A stretch of 64,000 nt of DNA from Salinarimonas sp. (GTDB lineage Bacteria; Pseudomonadota; Alphaproteobacteria; Rhizobiales; Beijerinckiaceae): NCBI GenBank assembly GCA_020832565.1, contig JAFIEI010000001.1:62001-126000 (forward strand), given 5' to 3'. Under the pieces are notes generated by a model. It did not search any database. It was not told the DNA's origin and saw only the letters and a program-made list of their open reading frames with translations. This document shows positions 40,301 to 48,513 of this stretch, piece after piece. The position numbers and the translations under genes were made by a program. Position 1 is the first letter of the stretch. Each line of letters starts with the position of its first letter.

Positions 40301-40899
40301 CCGAAGAAATCGAGCCGCACGGGGGCGGGCAGGCCGGGGGCGTAGAGATCGAGAATGCCGCCGCGCACCGCGTATTCGCCGGTCTCGTGGACGGTGCCGG
40401 TGCGCATGAAGCCGTTCACCTCCAGCCAGTCCACGATGGTCTGCATGGTGATGACGTTGCCCGGCGCGGCGGAAAAGGTGTCCTTGAGGATGCGCTTGCG
40501 CGGCGGCGTGCGCTGCAGGATGGCGTTGACGGTGGTCGAGACGATGCGCGGGCGCTCCTCCGAGGAGCGCGTGCGCGCCAGCCGCGCCAGGGTCGTCATG
40601 CGCTGCGCGGTGATGCTGCCATTGGGCGATACCCGGTCATAGGGCTGGCAGTCCCAGGCCGGGAACTGCATCACCTGGACCTTCGGATCGACGAAACCGA
40701 TGGCGCGCTCGAAGGCCTGCGCGCGCTGGCCGTCGCGCGCGACATGCACCAGCACTGCCGGATTCTCCGCGCGCGGCGCCAGGGCGCGGGCGAGGTGGGC
40801 GATCACGATCGCGTCATAGCCGTCGGGCGCGCTGGCGAGCGTGACGCCGGCAGCGCTCTCGAAGGCATCGACGGCTCTGGCGATCGGATCCTGCTTCAT
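37372..40899 (-). CDS. mfd: Transcription-repair coupling factor
   Basis: 1175 residues. Displaces RNA polymerase stalled at lesions and recruits UvrA. N-terminal UvrB-homology domains (about 1-450), a CarD-like RNA polymerase interaction domain (PGDVIVHADHGIGRFIG), then the translocase with Walker A GDVGFGKTEVALRAAF, DEEQHFGV and the RGRVGRSKTRAYA motif, and the C-terminal domain that masks UvrA binding. The ATG at 40899 is preferred; in-frame ATGs at 40911 and 40914 add only four or five residues. uvrB lies about 14 kb away in the same window. Confidence 0.95.
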   Translation of the reverse strand: MKQDPIARAVDAFESAAGVTLASAPDGYDAIVIAHLARALAPRAENPAVLVHVARDGQRAQAFERAIGFVDPKVQVMQFPAWDCQPYDRVSPNGSITAQRMTTLARLARTRSSEERPRIVSTTVNAILQRTPPRKRILKDTFSAAPGNVITMQTIVDWLEVNGFMRTGTVHETGEYAVRGGILDLYAPGLPAPVRLDFFGDTLETIRAFDPETQRSSTSLRSLNFVPISEARLTTETIKRFRQGYAAQFGAPTRDDMLYEAVSEGRRYAGLEHWLPLFYDELGTLFDFIKGAPLILDNLADEAADERLTQIGDYYEARRSAMEAPQPGVAPYRPLPPDALYLSADEWKAQRQQRAGGVLTPFAAPETAERIVIDCGARQGRSFAAEREAEGANVFDAAVAHIRDLQQAGRKVMLAAWSEGSRERLEHVLGDHGLERVKALRRFDEIGELSAKEIGLAVWGIESGFEAEGLAVIGEQDILGDRLVRARRRGKKPQDVLTEVSALTPGDVIVHADHGIGRFIGLKTIEAAGAPHDCLEIHYAGGDRLFLPVENIELLTRYGSEDTEVQLDKLGGGAWQARKAKMKKRIREMADGLIKIAAARVMREAPKLTPQEGLYDEFASRFPFEETEDQLNAIDAVMNDLASGRPMDRLVCGDVGFGKTEVALRAAFACAMAGRQVAVVVPTTLLSRQHFKTFEDRFKGLPVQIGQASRFVNSAELKRVKEGIADGTIDIVVGTHALLGKTVKFRDLGLIIVDEEQHFGVNHKERLKELRAEVHVLTLSATPIPRTLQLALTGVRELSLIATPPVDRLAVRTFVTPFDPLAIREALLRERYRGGQAFYVAPRIEDLTEVKAFLDREIPEVKVAVAHGQMAAGQLEDVMTGFYEGKFDVLLSTTIVESGLDIPTANTLIVHRADMFGLSQLYQLRGRVGRSKTRAYALFTVPENRTLTPQAERRLKVLQSLDTLGAGFQLASHDLDIRGAGNLLGEEQSGHIREVGYELYQQMLEEAVAQLKEGKGEVMEDQWSPTIAIGAPVMIPENYVPDLQLRLDLYRRLAGMEDENAIAEFGIEMVDRFGEKPSEVDQLLQVMQIKVLCRRANVEKVEGGAKGITVSFRDNSFADPAGLVAYVADQGPTAKVRADMKIVFMRDVADIDRRLKTTRNILRELVKIAEGRKAA

Positions 40900-41136
40900 C
40901 GGTCTCGTCATCATGCAAAAAAGCCGGATCGCCGGATGCAAGGGGCATACGGCGCCGGTCGGGCGGGTGAATGGCAGGATGAATGGGGCAGGGGAGGGCG
41001 CAGGTCAATGGTGCAGCGCCGGCGGGAGATGCGCGGTTCAATAAACCCATAAAAAATGTAAAATCCATATTAACACTTGAATTTCTGGAATAATGGCGTA
41101 TCTCCCTTATTGAAACGCGAAAATGAGGTTTCCACC

Positions 41137-42111
41137 ATGAATCGCCCCTTGACCGCGCTCGGTGCCGGTATCGTCGTCGCCGGTTTCGGCATTCACGCAT
41201 TCACCACGCCCGCACATGCGGCGCCGCAGCTGTCGCCGCTGGTCAGCCCCGCAGAGCTCGCCGCCTTCAAGCGCAGCGCCGATCCGCTCCTCATCGACAT
41301 TCGTCAGGGTGAGGCCTCGGAGGGCGTCAGCCTTTATGAGGCCGGACATGTTCCGGGCGCCGTGCATGCGCCTTATGCGCGCTGGCGCGGTCCGGCGGAG
41401 AATCCGGGTGAAGTGCTTTCCGATGCCGAGTTGACCGATCTCTTCCGCAGCCTCGGCGTGGAGGAGGACCGCCCGGTTGTGGTGATCCATCAGGGCGACA
41501 GCGTCAGCGATTTCGGCGCCGCCGCGCGCGTCTACTGGACGCTGAAATCCGCCGGCATCGACAATCTTGCCATCCTCAATGGCGGCGTCGAAGCCTGGAC
41601 GGCGGAAGAGCGTGCGCTGGCCGAGAGCAGCCCGGCCCCGCAGCCGAGCGAGATCACCGTCAGCCTCGGTGATGCCTGGATCGCCACCCGCGAGGACATT
41701 CGCGCCATCGTCGACGGCGAGCAGAGCGCTGCGCTGATCGATGCGCGCCCTGAGGCCTTCTATAACGGGGAGACCGCCCATGGCGCAGCGGCGCGTCCGG
41801 GCACCCTGCCGCAGGCGCGGCTGTTCACGCACGCGAACTGGTTCAGCTCCGGCCCGGCGGTCATGGAGGCCGAATCCGTGCGCCGGCTCGTGGCCGAGAA
41901 CGGCCTCGATAACGGCGAAACGCTGGTCTCCTTCTGCAATACGGGGCACTGGGCCGCGACGAACTGGTTCGCGCTCAGCGAGCTCGGCGGGATCGAGAAC
42001 GTGAAGCTCTATCCCGAATCCGTCGTCGCCTGGTCTCAGGCCGGCCTGCCGATGGACAACGTCCCGGGCCGCCTGCAGCATCTGTGGACCACCGTGAAGA
42101 GCTGGTTCTGA
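41137..42111 (+). CDS. Exported tandem-rhodanese sulfurtransferase
   Basis: 324 residues. A signal peptide (residues 1-28, ending THAHA-like PAHA) is followed by two rhodanese domains. The second carries the active-site loop CNTGHW with Cys267; the first lacks a catalytic Cys, the usual arrangement of thiosulfate and 3-mercaptopyruvate sulfurtransferases. It should work in the periplasm. A GAGG site precedes the ATG at 41137. The upstream region is AT rich. The YeeE/YedE transporter follows after four bases, so the two probably act on the same sulfur compound. Confidence 0.88.
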   Translation: MNRPLTALGAGIVVAGFGIHAFTTPAHAAPQLSPLVSPAELAAFKRSADPLLIDIRQGEASEGVSLYEAGHVPGAVHAPYARWRGPAENPGEVLSDAELTDLFRSLGVEEDRPVVVIHQGDSVSDFGAAARVYWTLKSAGIDNLAILNGGVEAWTAEERALAESSPAPQPSEITVSLGDAWIATREDIRAIVDGEQSAALIDARPEAFYNGETAHGAAARPGTLPQARLFTHANWFSSGPAVMEAESVRRLVAENGLDNGETLVSFCNTGHWAATNWFALSELGGIENVKLYPESVVAWSQAGLPMDNVPGRLQHLWTTVKSWF

Positions 42112-42115
42112 GCCG

Positions 42116-43285
42116 ATGACGAGTCTCGCCGCCAATTCCGCCATGCAGACCAGCGCGCCGCGGGCCGGTCTCGGTTGGCGCATCGCGCTGGTGATCGCCG
42201 GCATCGCGGCGGTCCTGACCGTCGCGGTACTGGCCGGGGCGCGCTACGGGCTGCTGCTCGCGGTCGGTCTCGGATTCGGGATCGTGCTGGAAGGCTTGCG
42301 CTTCGGCTTTGCCGGGCCGTGGCGGGCGCTGATCCTGCGGCGCGAACCGGCGGGGCTCGTCGCCCAGCTCATCGCCATCGGCGTGGTCGCCATCGTTGCG
42401 ATCCCGCTGATCGAGTCCCATTCCGGCGAGTTGATCGGGGCGCATGCCCCGGTCGGATTCGCCATGATCGGCGGCGCCTTCGTCTTCGGCATCGCGATGC
42501 AGATCGTGCTCGGCTGCGGCTCGGGTACGCTCGTTAATGCCGGTAGCGGCAATGCCGTGGGCGCCGTGGCGCTGCCCTTCTTCGCCATCGGCAGCTTCGC
42601 CGGGGCCTGGCATCTCGACTGGTGGACGGGGCTCGGCACCGCGCCGACCATCGCGCTCGGGGATGTCTTCGGCGCGAATGGCGGCCTCGCGGTCACCCTC
42701 GTCCTGCTCGCTCTCGTCGCGATCATCGCCCTGCGCGGTGCGGCGCCCGAGCATCGCCGCATCCCGCGTCGCCTGTGGCTCGCGGCGGGCTTCATCGCGG
42801 TCCTCGCGATCGCCAATCTCGTCATCGCCGGCCAGCCCTGGGGCGTCGTCTACGGGCTCGGGCTTTGGGCGGCCAAGGGCGCGACGGCTCTGGGCGCGGA
42901 TCTCTCCGGCTCCGCCTTCTGGAGTGCGCCGGCCAATATGGAGCGGGTGAGCCAGAGCCTGCTCACGGATGTCACCTCGCTCACCAATATCGGCATCATC
43001 GCCGGCGCAATGCTCGTCGCCTCGTGGCGGCGCGGCTTCGATCAGCCCGTAGCGAGGCTGCCGGCCGTTGCCTGGATCGCGGCGATCGTGGCGGGCCTGC
43101 TGCTCGGCTATTCCTCGCGGCTCGCCTTCGGCTGCAATGTCGGCGCCTTCTTCAGCGGCATCTCGACGGGCAGCCTGCATGGCTGGGTCTGGTTCGCTGC
43201 CGCCTTCGTCGGCTCGATTCTCGGCGTGAAGCTGCGAGCGCGGCTCGGTTTCGAGGGTGCGCCGAACCGGGGAGGTCACAAATGA
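42116..43285 (+). CDS. YeeE/YedE family thiosulfate-type transporter
   Basis: 389 residues with about nine to ten membrane helices. The repeat cysteine motifs are present: GCGSGTLVNAGSGN in the first half and GCNVGAFFSGISTGSLHGW in the second. These match the TsuA/YeeE/PmpA fold in which cysteines relay thiosulfate through the membrane. It is preceded by an exported rhodanese and overlaps the next small gene by four bases. Thiosulfate uptake is likely, but other sulfur species remain possible. Confidence 0.88.
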   Translation: MTSLAANSAMQTSAPRAGLGWRIALVIAGIAAVLTVAVLAGARYGLLLAVGLGFGIVLEGLRFGFAGPWRALILRREPAGLVAQLIAIGVVAIVAIPLIESHSGELIGAHAPVGFAMIGGAFVFGIAMQIVLGCGSGTLVNAGSGNAVGAVALPFFAIGSFAGAWHLDWWTGLGTAPTIALGDVFGANGGLAVTLVLLALVAIIALRGAAPEHRRIPRRLWLAAGFIAVLAIANLVIAGQPWGVVYGLGLWAAKGATALGADLSGSAFWSAPANMERVSQSLLTDVTSLTNIGIIAGAMLVASWRRGFDQPVARLPAVAWIAAIVAGLLLGYSSRLAFGCNVGAFFSGISTGSLHGWVWFAAAFVGSILGVKLRARLGFEGAPNRGGHK

Positions 43286-43452
43286 GCCGCCGCCCCGTCG
43301 CCATCGCCGTCGCGCTGCTGCTTCTCGGCATACTCGCCCTCGATACCGGCATCAGCGCCCCGCTGAATCCCTTCGCGGCCCCATCCCCGATAGCGCTCGG
43401 TTCCGGCCAGGCCGCCGGCGGCGCCCATTGCGCGGCCCCCGCGACGCGGTGA
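43282..43452 (+). CDS. Small exported or membrane peptide of the sulfur operon
   Basis: 56 residues: basic start MSRRP, a hydrophobic segment (residues 6-20), then a Pro/Ala/Gly-rich stretch and a single Cys at position 50 near the end. It has an excellent ribosome site (GGGGAGGTCACAAATG) and overlaps the transporter stop by ATGA, so it is very likely translated. No family is recognised. Its last codons and stop lie inside the left copy of the direct repeat that borders the restriction-modification island. Confidence 0.7.
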   Translation: MSRRPVAIAVALLLLGILALDTGISAPLNPFAAPSPIALGSGQAAGGAHCAAPATR

Positions 43453-43467
43453 GGGTTCGGTCGTGGC
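43437..43467 (+). repeat. Left direct repeat of the restriction-modification island
   Basis: 31 bases beginning CCCCGCGACGCGGTGAGGGT and ending TCGTGGC. It matches 45739-45769 at 29 of 31 positions in the same orientation. It covers the final codons and stop of the 56-residue peptide gene. Confidence 0.85.
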
Positions 43468-43566
43468 GCTTGTGAACAATAAAGGAACAAAACTTGTGGA
43501 TTAAGACTTTTCATTCCAGACTATTCATCCGAAAGTGGCGTTGGTGATTCTGGAGTGAGGTGTCGG

Positions 43567-44736
43567 ATGAAGGTTGCAGGTTTGTTTGCCGGCATCGGTG
43601 GCTTGGAGGTCGGCCTCGCCAACGCGGGGCATGAAACGGTGTTGCTGTCCGAGATTTGGCAACCTGCGCGTTCCGTCTTGGAGGAACGCTATCCGGAAAT
43701 TCCACTTCCCGGCGACATTGCGAGCGTTCGTGCGCTCCCTGCGGATACGGATATCATCACGGCAGGGTTTCCTTGTCAGGATTTGAGCCAAGCGGGGCGG
43801 ACGGCCGGAATCGCTGGGGCACGTTCCGGTCTCGTAGGCCATATTTTTCGCCTATTGGATCAGCAACCGGTTCCGTGGGTGGTTCTGGAGAACGTTTCGT
43901 TCATGCTGCATCTCGACAAGGGACGTGCGTTGCGCACGCTCGTGGAGGCTTTCGAGGAGCGAGGTTACCGCTGGGCATATCGTGTCGTGAATTCGCTTGC
44001 ATTCTTGCCACAGCGTCGCGAGCGCGTGATTTTTTTGGCGACGAAGACGGATGTCAATCCGTCTGATGTGCTGTTTGCGGATGAGGCCGCGCCTCCAGCC
44101 TTCGAGACGACCCTCGACACGCATGCCCACGGCTTCTACTGGACCGAAGGCGTGCGGGGCCTCGGCTGGGCGCAGGATGCGATCCCGACCCTCAAGAACG
44201 GCTCGACGGTCGGTATCGCATCTCCGCCGGCCATATTGCTCCCCGATGGTGGCGTCGTTACACCGGACATTCGGGATGCCGAGCGGCTGCAGGGCTTCTC
44301 AGCAGATTGGACGCAGCCTGCCGAGAATACCGGGCGGGCCTCGTTGCGCTGGTCGCTCGTGGGTAATGCGGTCACGGTTCCCGTGGCAGAGTGGCTCGGT
44401 CACCGCCTCGGTGCCCCGGGAAGCTTCGACCCTTCACGTGATCAGGCGTTGCCGAAAGATGGCCGCTGGCCGAAGGCTGCGCGCTTCGATGGGTCTGTCA
44501 GAAAGGCTGTAGCTATTTCGACGTTTCCGGAATTTCGAGAGCGGGATCCGCTCACACGCTTCCTGCAGTATCCCGGCAAACCCCTTTCCGAGCGTGCGAC
44601 GCGCGGCTTCCTCTCGCGCACGCGAAAAAGCACATTGCGGTTTCCGCCGGGCTTCATCGATGCTCTGGATCGGCATCTTGATACGATGGAAATTGCGAGC
44701 ACGCAGCGGTCCGTTCTCACCATCGCCGCAGAATGA
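43567..44736 (+). CDS. DNA (cytosine-5-)-methyltransferase
   Basis: 389 residues. Motif I is KVAGLFAGIGGLEVGL, the catalytic motif IV GFPCQDLSQAG with Cys70, motif VI ENV (108-110), motif VIII QRRERV (149-154) and motif X RWSLVGNAVTVPVAEWLG near residue 265. The target-recognition region between VIII and X is short. All catalytic elements are intact. The ATG at 43567 has a GAGG site; GTG at 43555 is an alternative. It faces a nuclease gene 52 bases away, so it is likely the M partner of a type II system. Recognition sequence unknown. Confidence 0.92.
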   Translation: MKVAGLFAGIGGLEVGLANAGHETVLLSEIWQPARSVLEERYPEIPLPGDIASVRALPADTDIITAGFPCQDLSQAGRTAGIAGARSGLVGHIFRLLDQQPVPWVVLENVSFMLHLDKGRALRTLVEAFEERGYRWAYRVVNSLAFLPQRRERVIFLATKTDVNPSDVLFADEAAPPAFETTLDTHAHGFYWTEGVRGLGWAQDAIPTLKNGSTVGIASPPAILLPDGGVVTPDIRDAERLQGFSADWTQPAENTGRASLRWSLVGNAVTVPVAEWLGHRLGAPGSFDPSRDQALPKDGRWPKAARFDGSVRKAVAISTFPEFRERDPLTRFLQYPGKPLSERATRGFLSRTRKSTLRFPPGFIDALDRHLDTMEIASTQRSVLTIAAE

Positions 44737-44788
44737 CGGGCGGCGGGCGCTTGCCGGACGCGTTCCGCAGGGACTTTCGCTGCGGCTG

Positions 44789-45637
44789 TCAGAGATCCTT
44801 GAAGCGCGTCGCGTAAATTGCTGCCAGACGATCAATCATAGCCGCGTAGTGATAGTTGCCGCCCGGTTGCGGAGCAGGCGCGCGGTTGAACAGCGTCACC
44901 GGCGAGCCGTCATTCGCGCATGAAACGACGACGATCGCCAGCGCATCGTAGCCTTGATCACCAGTTTTGCTGCGACGCGGAAGCTGCGCAACCTTGTCGA
45001 CGGTGATTTGCGCGTCTTTGGGTTGCCGATGGGTGCTCCATTCCGGGTCCGACTGGCGATGCTTCTTGTTGAGGTCGGGGCTAAGGTAGCGCTCGGCGAT
45101 GTTTACCATGACGAAGCCCGCCGCGATCGCCTGATCGCTCGCACCGTGAACCGTCAGATGCGAGGAGTTCAACTCGTCGTAGAGCCGGGGTAACGCACGT
45201 TGGTGGGCCGTCATGCAGGCTTTTGCTTCGAGTGCCATGAGGACCGACCCGACTGGAGCACGCTTCAGGGACGGCAACTGACGAAGCGCTTCCTGCTCGT
45301 CTTCGGACAAGGTAATGTGGTACTCGGCAACCATGTCTGCCAGCGTACCAACCCGACCATGCCGGGCTGCGCCTGAGGGTGTGCACAGGACGAGGTCGAG
45401 GTCCTTCTTACGATCGTTGCTGAAGTCGCGCATTTCGTGGTTGATCCCGAACGCGACGCGACCGTCGGCGATCTGACGGCGCAGCAGGGGGCAGTGACAC
45501 AGCATGTCGAATACGATACCCCAGCATGCGACTTTCGAGTGATGGTCGCTGCGGGAATGGTATTGCCAATCGTTTCCGTAACGATCTCGCCGGGTTGGGC
45601 GTGAAAGTGTTCTGGCGAGGATGTCCGGACCAAACAT
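44789..45637 (-). CDS. Probable type II restriction endonuclease
   Basis: 282 residues, no family recognised with certainty. A PD-(D/E)XK nuclease core is suggested by KDLDLVL (Asp79/Asp81) and LEAKA (Glu137, Lys139) in a hydrophobic strand, with the expected spacing of about 55 residues. The N-terminus is rich in His, Arg and Trp (WQYHSRSDHHSKVACWG). It is convergent with the methyltransferase inside the repeat-bracketed island, the classical R-M layout. The open frame continues upstream into maf on the other strand; the ATG at 45637 is chosen because the sequence upstream lies antisense to maf and its leader. Confidence 0.72.
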   Translation of the reverse strand: MFGPDILARTLSRPTRRDRYGNDWQYHSRSDHHSKVACWGIVFDMLCHCPLLRRQIADGRVAFGINHEMRDFSNDRKKDLDLVLCTPSGAARHGRVGTLADMVAEYHITLSEDEQEALRQLPSLKRAPVGSVLMALEAKACMTAHQRALPRLYDELNSSHLTVHGASDQAIAAGFVMVNIAERYLSPDLNKKHRQSDPEWSTHRQPKDAQITVDKVAQLPRRSKTGDQGYDALAIVVVSCANDGSPVTLFNRAPAPQPGGNYHYAAMIDRLAAIYATRFKDL

Positions 45638-45738
45638 GTCGCGCGAATCTTTCGTTTTGTTCTGTGATAGATCGTTACAGTGCCGCGCCGGATTTGTCGA
45701 CGGTTGCGCTCGGAAAGGTTGTTCACTGCGCGACAAGA

Positions 45739-45769
45739 CCCCGCGACGCGGTGAGGGTGCGCTCGTGGC
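45739..45769 (+). repeat. Right direct repeat of the restriction-modification island
   Basis: Second copy of the 31-base repeat, differing from the left copy at two positions. It lies 82 bases before the maf start. It again contains the codon string PATR-stop in the equivalent register, as expected if the 3' end of the upstream small gene was duplicated. Confidence 0.85.
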
Positions 45770-45850
45770 CGATGGTGCATTCCATTTGGCCGGCGCATCG
45801 TTTACCGTCGCGCGCGATCGGGGCCGGGATCGGGTCGGTAAGCGGGGTTT

Positions 45851-46501
45851 ATGGTGCTGTCGTTCAAGGAAAAAGACAAGGATTGGCGGCCGAGGCTGGT
45901 TCTGGCCTCGGCTTCGCCGCGTCGGCTGGCCCTGCTGCAGCAGGTCGGAATCGAGCCGGATGCGCTGTTGCCCGCCGATGTCGACGAGACGCCGGAGAGG
46001 ACCGAAACGCCCCGCGATCTGGCGCGTCGCCTCGGGCGGTTGAAGGCGCAAGGCGCAAGGCGGGTCGCGGAAAAGGACGAGACGCTCGGGCATTGCTTCG
46101 TCGTGGCTGCCGATACCGTCGTCGCGCTCGGAAGACGCATCCTGCCCAAGACCGAGACGATGGACGAAGCCGCAGCCTGCCTGCGGATGCTCTCGGGTCG
46201 CCAGCACAGGGTCTATACCGGGATCAGCGTGATCACCCCGAAGGGTAACCGGCGCGAGAAGCTCGTCGAATCGCGTGTGCGTTTCAAGCGGCTCTCCCCC
46301 GACGAAATCGAAAGCTATCTCGCTTCCGGCGAGTGGCGCGGCAAGGCGGGGGGATATGCGATCCAGGGGCTCGGCGGCAGTTTCGTCGTGCGGCTCGTCG
46401 GCTCCTATTCCAATGTGGTGGGGCTGCCCCTTTACGAAACCGTGTCTCTGCTGGAAGGTGAAGGCTATCCCGTGCGCCTCTCCTGGCTGAACGCTGCGTA
46501 A
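45851..46501 (+). CDS. maf: Maf-like nucleotide pyrophosphatase
   Basis: 216 residues. Hydrolyses non-canonical or canonical nucleoside triphosphates (dTTP/UTP in most YhdE-type members) to monophosphates. [18 protein letters not shown] is the family N-terminus, VAADTVV holds the catalytic Asp, and [10 protein letters not shown] is the conserved C-terminal loop. It is followed by an acyl-CoA synthetase and then yacG; maf and yacG are usual neighbours in this group. Confidence 0.9.
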   Translation: MVLSFKEKDKDWRPRLVLASASPRRLALLQQVGIEPDALLPADVDETPERTETPRDLARRLGRLKAQGARRVAEKDETLGHCFVVAADTVVALGRRILPKTETMDEAAACLRMLSGRQHRVYTGISVITPKGNRREKLVESRVRFKRLSPDEIESYLASGEWRGKAGGYAIQGLGGSFVVRLVGSYSNVVGLPLYETVSLLEGEGYPVRLSWLNAA

Positions 46502-46548
46502 GGCGTGTGCGATAACGCCTTAGAAACACGCGCAAGAAGCAAAAAGCC

Positions 46549-48066
46549 ATGAATATCGCAACCTGGCTCGAACAAGCCGGCCGCAGCAATCCCGATGCAC
46601 CCGCCGTCGGGCTCGGCAAGCGGGTCGCGATGGATTACGCCACCCTTGCGGGGCGAGCCGCGCGCTTCGCCGGCGCGCTGCAGACGCGTTTCGGCCTCGC
46701 GCCCGGTGATCGCGTCGCGCTGGTGACGAAGAACTGCCCGCAATTCCTCGAAGTCCTCTGGGGAACCTGGTGGGCGGGCTGCGCCTGCGTGCCGGTCAAT
46801 GCCAAGCTGCACGGCGCCGAGATCGGCTATATCCTGGAGCGCTCCGGCGCGCGGATCTGCATCGTCGGAGATGATCTCACTGACGCCGTCGCCGCGCACG
46901 CGCCAGCGGGGCTCGAGGCGCTGGTGCGTCTCGGCGGTGCCGATTACGCGCGCCTGTTCACGGACGATCCCGCGCCGTGCCTGCCCGTGCCCGGGAGCGA
47001 TCTCGCCTGGCTGTTCTTCACCAGCGGCACGACTGGTCGCCCCAAGGGCGCGATGCTGACGCACGACAATCTGATCGCGGCGAGCTACGCCTATGCGGCG
47101 GAGGTCGATCCGGTCCGCGCCGGCGATACGACGCTGCTGGCCGCGCCGATGAGCCATGGTGCGGGGCTCTACATCATGGCGCATGTGCTGGGGCGCGGGG
47201 TGAATGTCGTGCCCGAATCGGGCGGTTTCGATCCGGCGGAAATCTTCGATCTCGCCGCGCATTGGCGCAACGCCTCGATGTTTGCCGCACCCACCATGGT
47301 CAAGCGCATGACGGCTGCGGGCGCCGAACCGGATACGTCCGCGTTCCGCACGATCATCTATGGCGGCGCGCCGATGTATGTCGAGGATGCCGTGCGCGCG
47401 CTCGATCGCTTCGGCCCCTGCTTCGCGCAGATCTACGGGCAGGGCGAGAGCCCGATGACGATCACCCGGCTCAGCCGCGAGGAGATCGGCGATCGCGATC
47501 ATCCGCGCTGGCGCGAGCGCCTCGCCACGGCCGGCGTCACCTACGGCAATGTCGATGTCGCCATTGCCGACGAAGCGGGCCGCCATCTGCCGCCCGGTGA
47601 AACCGGCGAGATCATCTGCCGCGGTGCGCCGGTCATGCCCGGATACTGGAACGACCCGCAGGCCACCGCGAAGACCCTGCGCGACGGCTGGCTCTTCACC
47701 GGCGATGTCGGCAGCATCGACGCATTCGGCTATCTGTCGCTGAAGGATCGCTCGAAGGATCTCATCATTTCCGGCGGCACCAACATCTATCCGCGCGAGG
47801 TCGAGGAGGTGCTGCTCACGCATCCCGACGTGCGCGAGGTCTCGGTGATCGGGCGTCCCGATCCGGAATGGGGCGAGATCGTCGTGGCCTATGTCGTGGG
47901 CGATGCGGATGCCGCGACGCTCGATGCGCTGTGCCTGTCGCAGATCGCGCGCTTCAAGCGCCCGAAGCACTACCGGTTCGTCGATGCCTTGCCGAAGAAC
48001 AATTACGGCAAGATCCTGAAGACACGATTGCGCGAAATCGACGAGAGCCAACGAGAGGACGGATGA
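46549..48066 (+). CDS. AMP-dependent acyl-CoA synthetase
   Basis: 505 residues, ANL superfamily. FFTSGTTGRPKGAML is the phosphate-binding loop, followed by YGGAPM, IYGQGES in place of the usual YGxTE, the GEIICRGAPVMPGYW and LFTGD segments, and a C-terminal catalytic Lys in KNNYGKILK. It is a complete acyl-CoA synthetase; substrate could be a medium- or long-chain or an aromatic acid. Interposed between maf and yacG, and its stop overlaps the yacG start by four bases. Confidence 0.9.
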   Translation: MNIATWLEQAGRSNPDAPAVGLGKRVAMDYATLAGRAARFAGALQTRFGLAPGDRVALVTKNCPQFLEVLWGTWWAGCACVPVNAKLHGAEIGYILERSGARICIVGDDLTDAVAAHAPAGLEALVRLGGADYARLFTDDPAPCLPVPGSDLAWLFFTSGTTGRPKGAMLTHDNLIAASYAYAAEVDPVRAGDTTLLAAPMSHGAGLYIMAHVLGRGVNVVPESGGFDPAEIFDLAAHWRNASMFAAPTMVKRMTAAGAEPDTSAFRTIIYGGAPMYVEDAVRALDRFGPCFAQIYGQGESPMTITRLSREEIGDRDHPRWRERLATAGVTYGNVDVAIADEAGRHLPPGETGEIICRGAPVMPGYWNDPQATAKTLRDGWLFTGDVGSIDAFGYLSLKDRSKDLIISGGTNIYPREVEEVLLTHPDVREVSVIGRPDPEWGEIVVAYVVGDADAATLDALCLSQIARFKRPKHYRFVDALPKNNYGKILKTRLREIDESQREDG

Positions 48067-48278
48067 GCAAGAAGGATACCACCGACGGCACGCCGCGCCA
48101 GCAGTTCACGCCACGCCCTTGCCCGATCTGCGCGAAGATGTCGGTCGAGCGCTATCGCCCGTTCTGCTCGAAACGCTGCGCGGATGTCGACCTGCAGCGC
48201 TGGTTTACCGGGTCATATGCCGTGCCGGTCGTCGAGGAGGATCGCTCGCCCGAAGATGATGACGGGTTTGAGCGATAA
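48063..48278 (+). CDS. yacG: DNA gyrase inhibitor YacG (zinc-binding)
   Basis: 71 residues. One zinc finger: CPIC (20-23) and FCSKRC (34-39). The family binds GyrB and blocks DNA binding by gyrase in E. coli. The ATG overlaps the acyl-CoA synthetase stop (ATGA), so translation is coupled to that gene. Confidence 0.9.
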   Translation: MSKKDTTDGTPRQQFTPRPCPICAKMSVERYRPFCSKRCADVDLQRWFTGSYAVPVVEEDRSPEDDDGFER

Positions 48279-48345
48279 GGGTGCGGCGGCAGGCAGCCTC
48301 GACGAGGTCAGACGGGCCGCCGAACCGATTGCGATTCGAATGGGC

Positions 48346-48513
48346 TCAGGATGTTGCAGCCTGACGCGGTGAAAACCCGCAGCCGCCGTCCATCCCGGCA
48401 GCGTCTTCGTTCTGCTGAATGGGCGGTGGCGTGCTCGATGCTGTCGCGATTGCGGGAGCGAGGCCGAAGCCGAGGGCCATCAACGCGGCCAAGATAAACC
48501 GATGCTTGAGCAT
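48346..48513 (-). CDS. Small exported peptide
   Basis: 55 residues. The N-terminus MLKHRFILAALMALGFGLAP is a clear signal peptide, probably cleaved after ATA or TAS near residue 25; the mature part is about 30 residues with one Cys and no recognised family. ATG at 48513 is preferred to 48519 because GAGGAG is seven bases before it. Convergent with yacG. An inverted repeat sits directly upstream. Confidence 0.55.
   Translation of the reverse strand: MLKHRFILAALMALGFGLAPAIATASSTPPPIQQNEDAAGMDGGCGFSPRQAATS

Larger units (their letters stand above)
43437..45769. mobile_element. Restriction-modification island bracketed by direct repeats
   Basis: About 2.3 kb holding only a cytosine methyltransferase and a convergent nuclease gene, framed by imperfect 31-bp direct repeats. 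Base composition inside looks less GC rich than in the neighbouring core genes, most clearly at both edges. No transposase or integrase is present. The pattern fits insertion of an R-M unit with target duplication, a route inferred for other R-M systems. Confidence 0.65.

Noticed and set aside
48360-48372. Possible third copy of the island repeat (gacgcggtga)
   Set aside because: Only ten bases match, too short in GC-rich DNA to call a copy.
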